Assembly: GCF_907163085.1 (NCBI RefSeq)
Contig: NZ_CAJQTX010000009.1
Coordinates: forward strand, 434,001 to 498,000
DNA length: 64,000 nucleotides
Direction of reading: 5' to 3'
Source: Candidatus Accumulibacter sp. ACC003
Lineage (GTDB): Bacteria > Pseudomonadota > Gammaproteobacteria > Burkholderiales > Rhodocyclaceae
This document shows positions 61,464 to 64,000 of this stretch, piece after piece (position 1 is the stretch's first letter; every line of letters starts with the position of its first letter). The position numbers and the translations under genes are program-made. The notes beneath the pieces were generated by a model. That model was not told where the DNA came from and did not search any database. It saw only the letters and a program-made list of their open reading frames with translations.

Positions 61464-62249
61464 ATGATCGGCATTTTCGATAGCGGCCTCGGCGGCCTGT
61501 CGGTCCTGGCGGCAATCGCCAGCGCGCTGCCACAAGCCGATCTGCTGTACTTCGCCGACACCGCGCATGTGCCCTACGGCGACCGCGACGACGCCTTCAT
61601 CCGCCAACGCGTGCTGGCCATCGGCAAACACCTCGCCGCACAGGGCTGCACATTGATCGTCGTGGCCTGCAATACGGCCACCGCAGCGGCCGTTGCCGCC
61701 TTGCGCGAACAACTTCCGGGACTGCCGCTAGTCGGCGTCGAGCCGGGCGTCAAGCCGGCGGCGGCGGCCTCGCGCAGCGGCCGCATCGCGGTACTGGCTA
61801 CGGCATCGACGGCCCGCAGCCAGCGCCTGGCACAGCTCATCGAAGCGCACGCCGGCGGCGTACAGGTCGCCGTCGAGGCCTGCCCCGGCTGGGCGACGCG
61901 TGTCGAAACATTGCAGCTCGACGACCCCGACTTTGCCGACGAAGCCCGGCGGCATCTGGCGCCGCTGCTCGCCGCCGGCGCCGACCAGATCGTCCTCGGG
62001 TGCACCCACTACGCCTTCCTGCGGCCGCTGCTCGAAGCCATCGTCGCGCAGCGCGCGACGTTGGTCGACGTCGCCGAAGCCGTCGCCCGCCAATGCGTCC
62101 GCCTGGCCGGCGCGACGGCGCTGGGCCAGGGTCGCTTGACGCTGCTCGCCACCGCCCACCCCGAACGACTGCAAGCGGCGCTGCCCGCACTCGGCCTGAG
62201 CTGGCTCAGCGACCGCCTGAGCGGTGCCGCGCGCCTGGCGCTGACGTGA
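61464..62249 (+). CDS. murI: Glutamate racemase
   Basis: 261 residues, makes D-glutamate for peptidoglycan. Catalytic Asp in GIFDSGLGGLSV, Cys in VACNTATAAAV and Cys in GCTHYAFLRP. Start ATG 61464 fits the MIGIFDSGLGG start and follows AAGG; open upstream frame is not MurI-like. Ends where the next gene begins. Confidence 0.96.
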   Translation: MIGIFDSGLGGLSVLAAIASALPQADLLYFADTAHVPYGDRDDAFIRQRVLAIGKHLAAQGCTLIVVACNTATAAAVAALREQLPGLPLVGVEPGVKPAAAASRSGRIAVLATASTARSQRLAQLIEAHAGGVQVAVEACPGWATRVETLQLDDPDFADEARRHLAPLLAAGADQIVLGCTHYAFLRPLLEAIVAQRATLVDVAEAVARQCVRLAGATALGQGRLTLLATAHPERLQAALPALGLSWLSDRLSGAARLALT

Positions 62250-62251
62250 GC

Positions 62252-63565
62252 ATGCGGCCGCCTGCTGCCGCAGCACCGCCGGCGCTGGCCGTCATTGGCG
62301 CTGGCCCGGCCGGCCTGATGGCCGCCGAGATCGCCAGCCAGGGCGGCGTCAGCGTCGATGTCTACGACGCCATGCCGTCGGTCGGCCGCAAGCTGCTGAT
62401 GGCCGGCAAAGGTGGCCTGAACATCACCCATTCGGAACCGGATGAGCAGTTTCGTAGCCGTTATGGCGCCCGCCAGACGCAGGTCACGCCCTGGCTCGAG
62501 GCCTTCGGACCGAACGCTTTGCGCGCGTGGATGCACGGCCTGGGAGTCGCCAGCTTCGTCGGCAGTTCCGGACGCGTCTTCCCGACCGAAATGAAAGCCG
62601 CGCCGCTGCTGCGCGCCTGGCTGCAGCGACTGCGCGCCGGTGGCGTACGCTTCCACGTGCGCCACCGCTGGACTGCCTGGACGCGACTGCCGGACGGTCA
62701 CACCCGACTTGGTTTTTCGACGCCGCACGGCGACCGGCAGCACGACAGCGCTGCGCTGGTGCTGGCGCTCGGCGGCGGCAGCTGGGCCAGGCTCGGTTCG
62801 GACGGACGCTGGCAGCCGCTCCTGGCAGACGCCGGCGTCGCTCTGGCGCCGCTGCGGCCGAGCAATTGCGGCTTCGACATCGCCTGGAGCGAGCACCTTC
62901 GCCAACGTTTTGCCGGCCAGCCGATCAAGTCGGTCGGCGCTTCGTGTGTCGACGCGGCCGGCGTCGGCCATCGCCGACGCGGGGAATTCCTGCTCACCGC
63001 CAACGGCGTCGAAGGCGGACTGATCTACGCGCTGTCGGCGGCCTTGCGCGACGCCATCGACGGCAACGGCTCGGCGACGCTGCACGTCGATCTGCTACCC
63101 GAGCACGAAATGGCGCGCGTCGTCGCCGAGCTGGCGCGACCGCGCGGCGCGCGCTCCCTCGCCAGCCACCTGCAGAGCCGCTTGCGGCTCAAGGGCGCCA
63201 AAGTCGCGCTGTTGCGCGAATGTACGGCAGCAGACGACTTCCTCGACGCCGGGCGCCTCGGCGCGGCAATCAAGTCAGTGCCGCTACGACTGCTTGGCAC
63301 GCGACCAATCGACGAAGCGATCAGCACCGCCGGCGGCGTATGCTTCGACGCGCTCGACGAACAATTGATGCTGCGCAATTTGCCGGGAGTGTTCTGCGCT
63401 GGCGAGATGCTCGACTGGGAAGCACCGACCGGCGGTTATCTGCTGACCGCGTGCCTGGCCAGCGGCCACGCCGCCGGCCGCGGCGCGCTGGCCTGGCTAC
63501 GCGAATCGCAAGGGCAGCGGGTCGGCACCAGCGCGCCAGCACATTGGGATGACGATCATGAATAG
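62252..63565 (+). CDS. HI0933/YhiN-like FAD-dependent flavoprotein
   Basis: 437 residues. FAD dinucleotide motif AVIGAGPAGLMAAEIASQ near the start, GRKLLMAGKGGLNITHSE, and the C-terminal FCAGEMLDWEAPTGGYLLTACLASGHAAG characteristic of the HI0933/TIGR03862 group. Role unknown. Start either ATG 62252 or GTG 62246, which overlaps the murI stop. Confidence 0.9.
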   Translation: MRPPAAAAPPALAVIGAGPAGLMAAEIASQGGVSVDVYDAMPSVGRKLLMAGKGGLNITHSEPDEQFRSRYGARQTQVTPWLEAFGPNALRAWMHGLGVASFVGSSGRVFPTEMKAAPLLRAWLQRLRAGGVRFHVRHRWTAWTRLPDGHTRLGFSTPHGDRQHDSAALVLALGGGSWARLGSDGRWQPLLADAGVALAPLRPSNCGFDIAWSEHLRQRFAGQPIKSVGASCVDAAGVGHRRRGEFLLTANGVEGGLIYALSAALRDAIDGNGSATLHVDLLPEHEMARVVAELARPRGARSLASHLQSRLRLKGAKVALLRECTAADDFLDAGRLGAAIKSVPLRLLGTRPIDEAISTAGGVCFDALDEQLMLRNLPGVFCAGEMLDWEAPTGGYLLTACLASGHAAGRGALAWLRESQGQRVGTSAPAHWDDDHE

Positions 63566-64000
63566 CCTGCAGCGTGACAGCGCCTGCCAGTACGCGTCGT
63601 GGATTCTTGCCGTAGTGGCGATGCTGACGATCATCGAGGTGCACCTGCTGCCGGCGCTGATCGCCGGGCTGCTGGTCTATCAGCTGGTGCATGTACTGGC
63701 GCCGTTCTTTGCCAGACACCTGTCGAGCAGCCGCGCTCGCGAGGCCGCCGTCGGCCTGCTGGCGCTGCTGGTATTCGGCGTGGTGACCGCCGCCGTGCTG
63801 GCGACGATTGCTTTCCTGGGCAGCGAGCGCGGTAGTTTCGCGGCGCTCCTGGCGACGATGGCCGAGATCCTCGAGAGTTCGCGCTCGACCTTGCCGGCCT
63901 GGCTGGCAGAGATCCTGCCGCGCGACAGCGTGGCGCTGCGCGAAAGTGCCGGCCGCTGGCTACGCGAGCATTCGGCGGACCTGCAACTGATCGGCAAGGA
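63558..64000 (+). CDS. AI-2E/PerM-family transporter, truncated by window end
   Basis: N-terminal 147 residues of a membrane permease. Hydrophobic segments LAVVAMLTIIEVHLLPALIAGLLVYQLVHVLAPFF and LLALLVFGVVTAAVLATIAFLG are PerM/AI-2E-like. ATG overlaps the stop of the previous gene by eight bases. The C-terminus is beyond the window. Confidence 0.8.
   Translation, partial: MNSLQRDSACQYASWILAVVAMLTIIEVHLLPALIAGLLVYQLVHVLAPFFARHLSSSRAREAAVGLLALLVFGVVTAAVLATIAFLGSERGSFAALLATMAEILESSRSTLPAWLAEILPRDSVALRESAGRWLREHSADLQLIGK

Overview
The window is a 64 kb stretch of high-GC (roughly 60-65% by eye) bacterial chromosome. Gene content and order fit a betaproteobacterium of the Rhodocyclales, quite possibly a 'Candidatus Accumulibacter'-like organism. 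This is inference from fur/bamE-dapB, carAB-greA-DUF4149, yhbY/rlmE-ftsH-folP-glmM, the acs/actP acetate module, a Pit phosphate transporter next to a DUF47 gene, and both glyoxylate-shunt genes. No rRNA, tRNA, CRISPR array, prophage or integrative element was seen. The only mobile element is an IS4-type transposase gene at the left edge.

Layout. 0.1-1.4 kb: IS4 transposase. 1.6-8.2 kb: BepA-like M48 protease, moaC, a cold-shock gene with its terminator, clpS-clpA, an RraA-like protein and a GTG-start ankyrin protein. 8.5-13.7 kb: one 1734-codon gene joining a DEDD-type exonuclease, a RecQ-type helicase and a UvrD-type helicase. 13.9-21.8 kb: isocitrate lyase, a membrane HD-GYP protein, a small Cys-cluster protein, a LysR regulator and malate synthase A. 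22.1-26.4 kb: terC-usp, and the convergent STAS-hslV-hslU unit. 26.8-30 kb: DUF1223, exported MsrB and MsrA, and RlmI. 30.2-32.4 kb: a decayed patch with three frameshifted exported-protein genes (one a Sco1/SenC), a 43-codon lipoprotein-like gene and a DUF47 gene whose 5' end is out of frame. 32.4-40.1 kb: pit, a zinc metallopeptidase, an M23 peptidase, fur, bamE-dapB and a hybrid histidine kinase. 40.3-51.2 kb: carAB, greA, DUF4149, yhbY, rlmE-ftsH-folP-glmM. 51.3-58.4 kb, minus strand: acs, cNMP/CBS/DUF294 protein, exonuclease-like protein, actP-like symporter, DUF4212. 58.8-64 kb: yqhA, class I fumarase, RidA-like, murI, HI0933-like flavoprotein and a truncated AI-2E family permease.

How the genes work together. 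Acetate uptake (symporter), activation (acs), the glyoxylate shunt (aceA, aceB) and fumarase form a two-carbon assimilation set; pit/DUF47 handles phosphate. The rest is housekeeping: proteolysis (ClpAS, HslUV, FtsH, BepA), cell-wall precursors (GlmM, MurI, DapB), pyrimidine/arginine precursor (CarAB), and methionine sulfoxide repair in the envelope.

The two most interesting items are (1) a dispersed composite palindromic repeat, five copies, each just upstream of a gene and each in the same orientation as that gene, ending in a TAnnnT-like hexamer in four of five copies; and (2) the exonuclease-RecQ-UvrD fusion, whose N-terminal half resembles the eukaryotic WRN layout. All similarity statements are by eye; no database search or computation was run.
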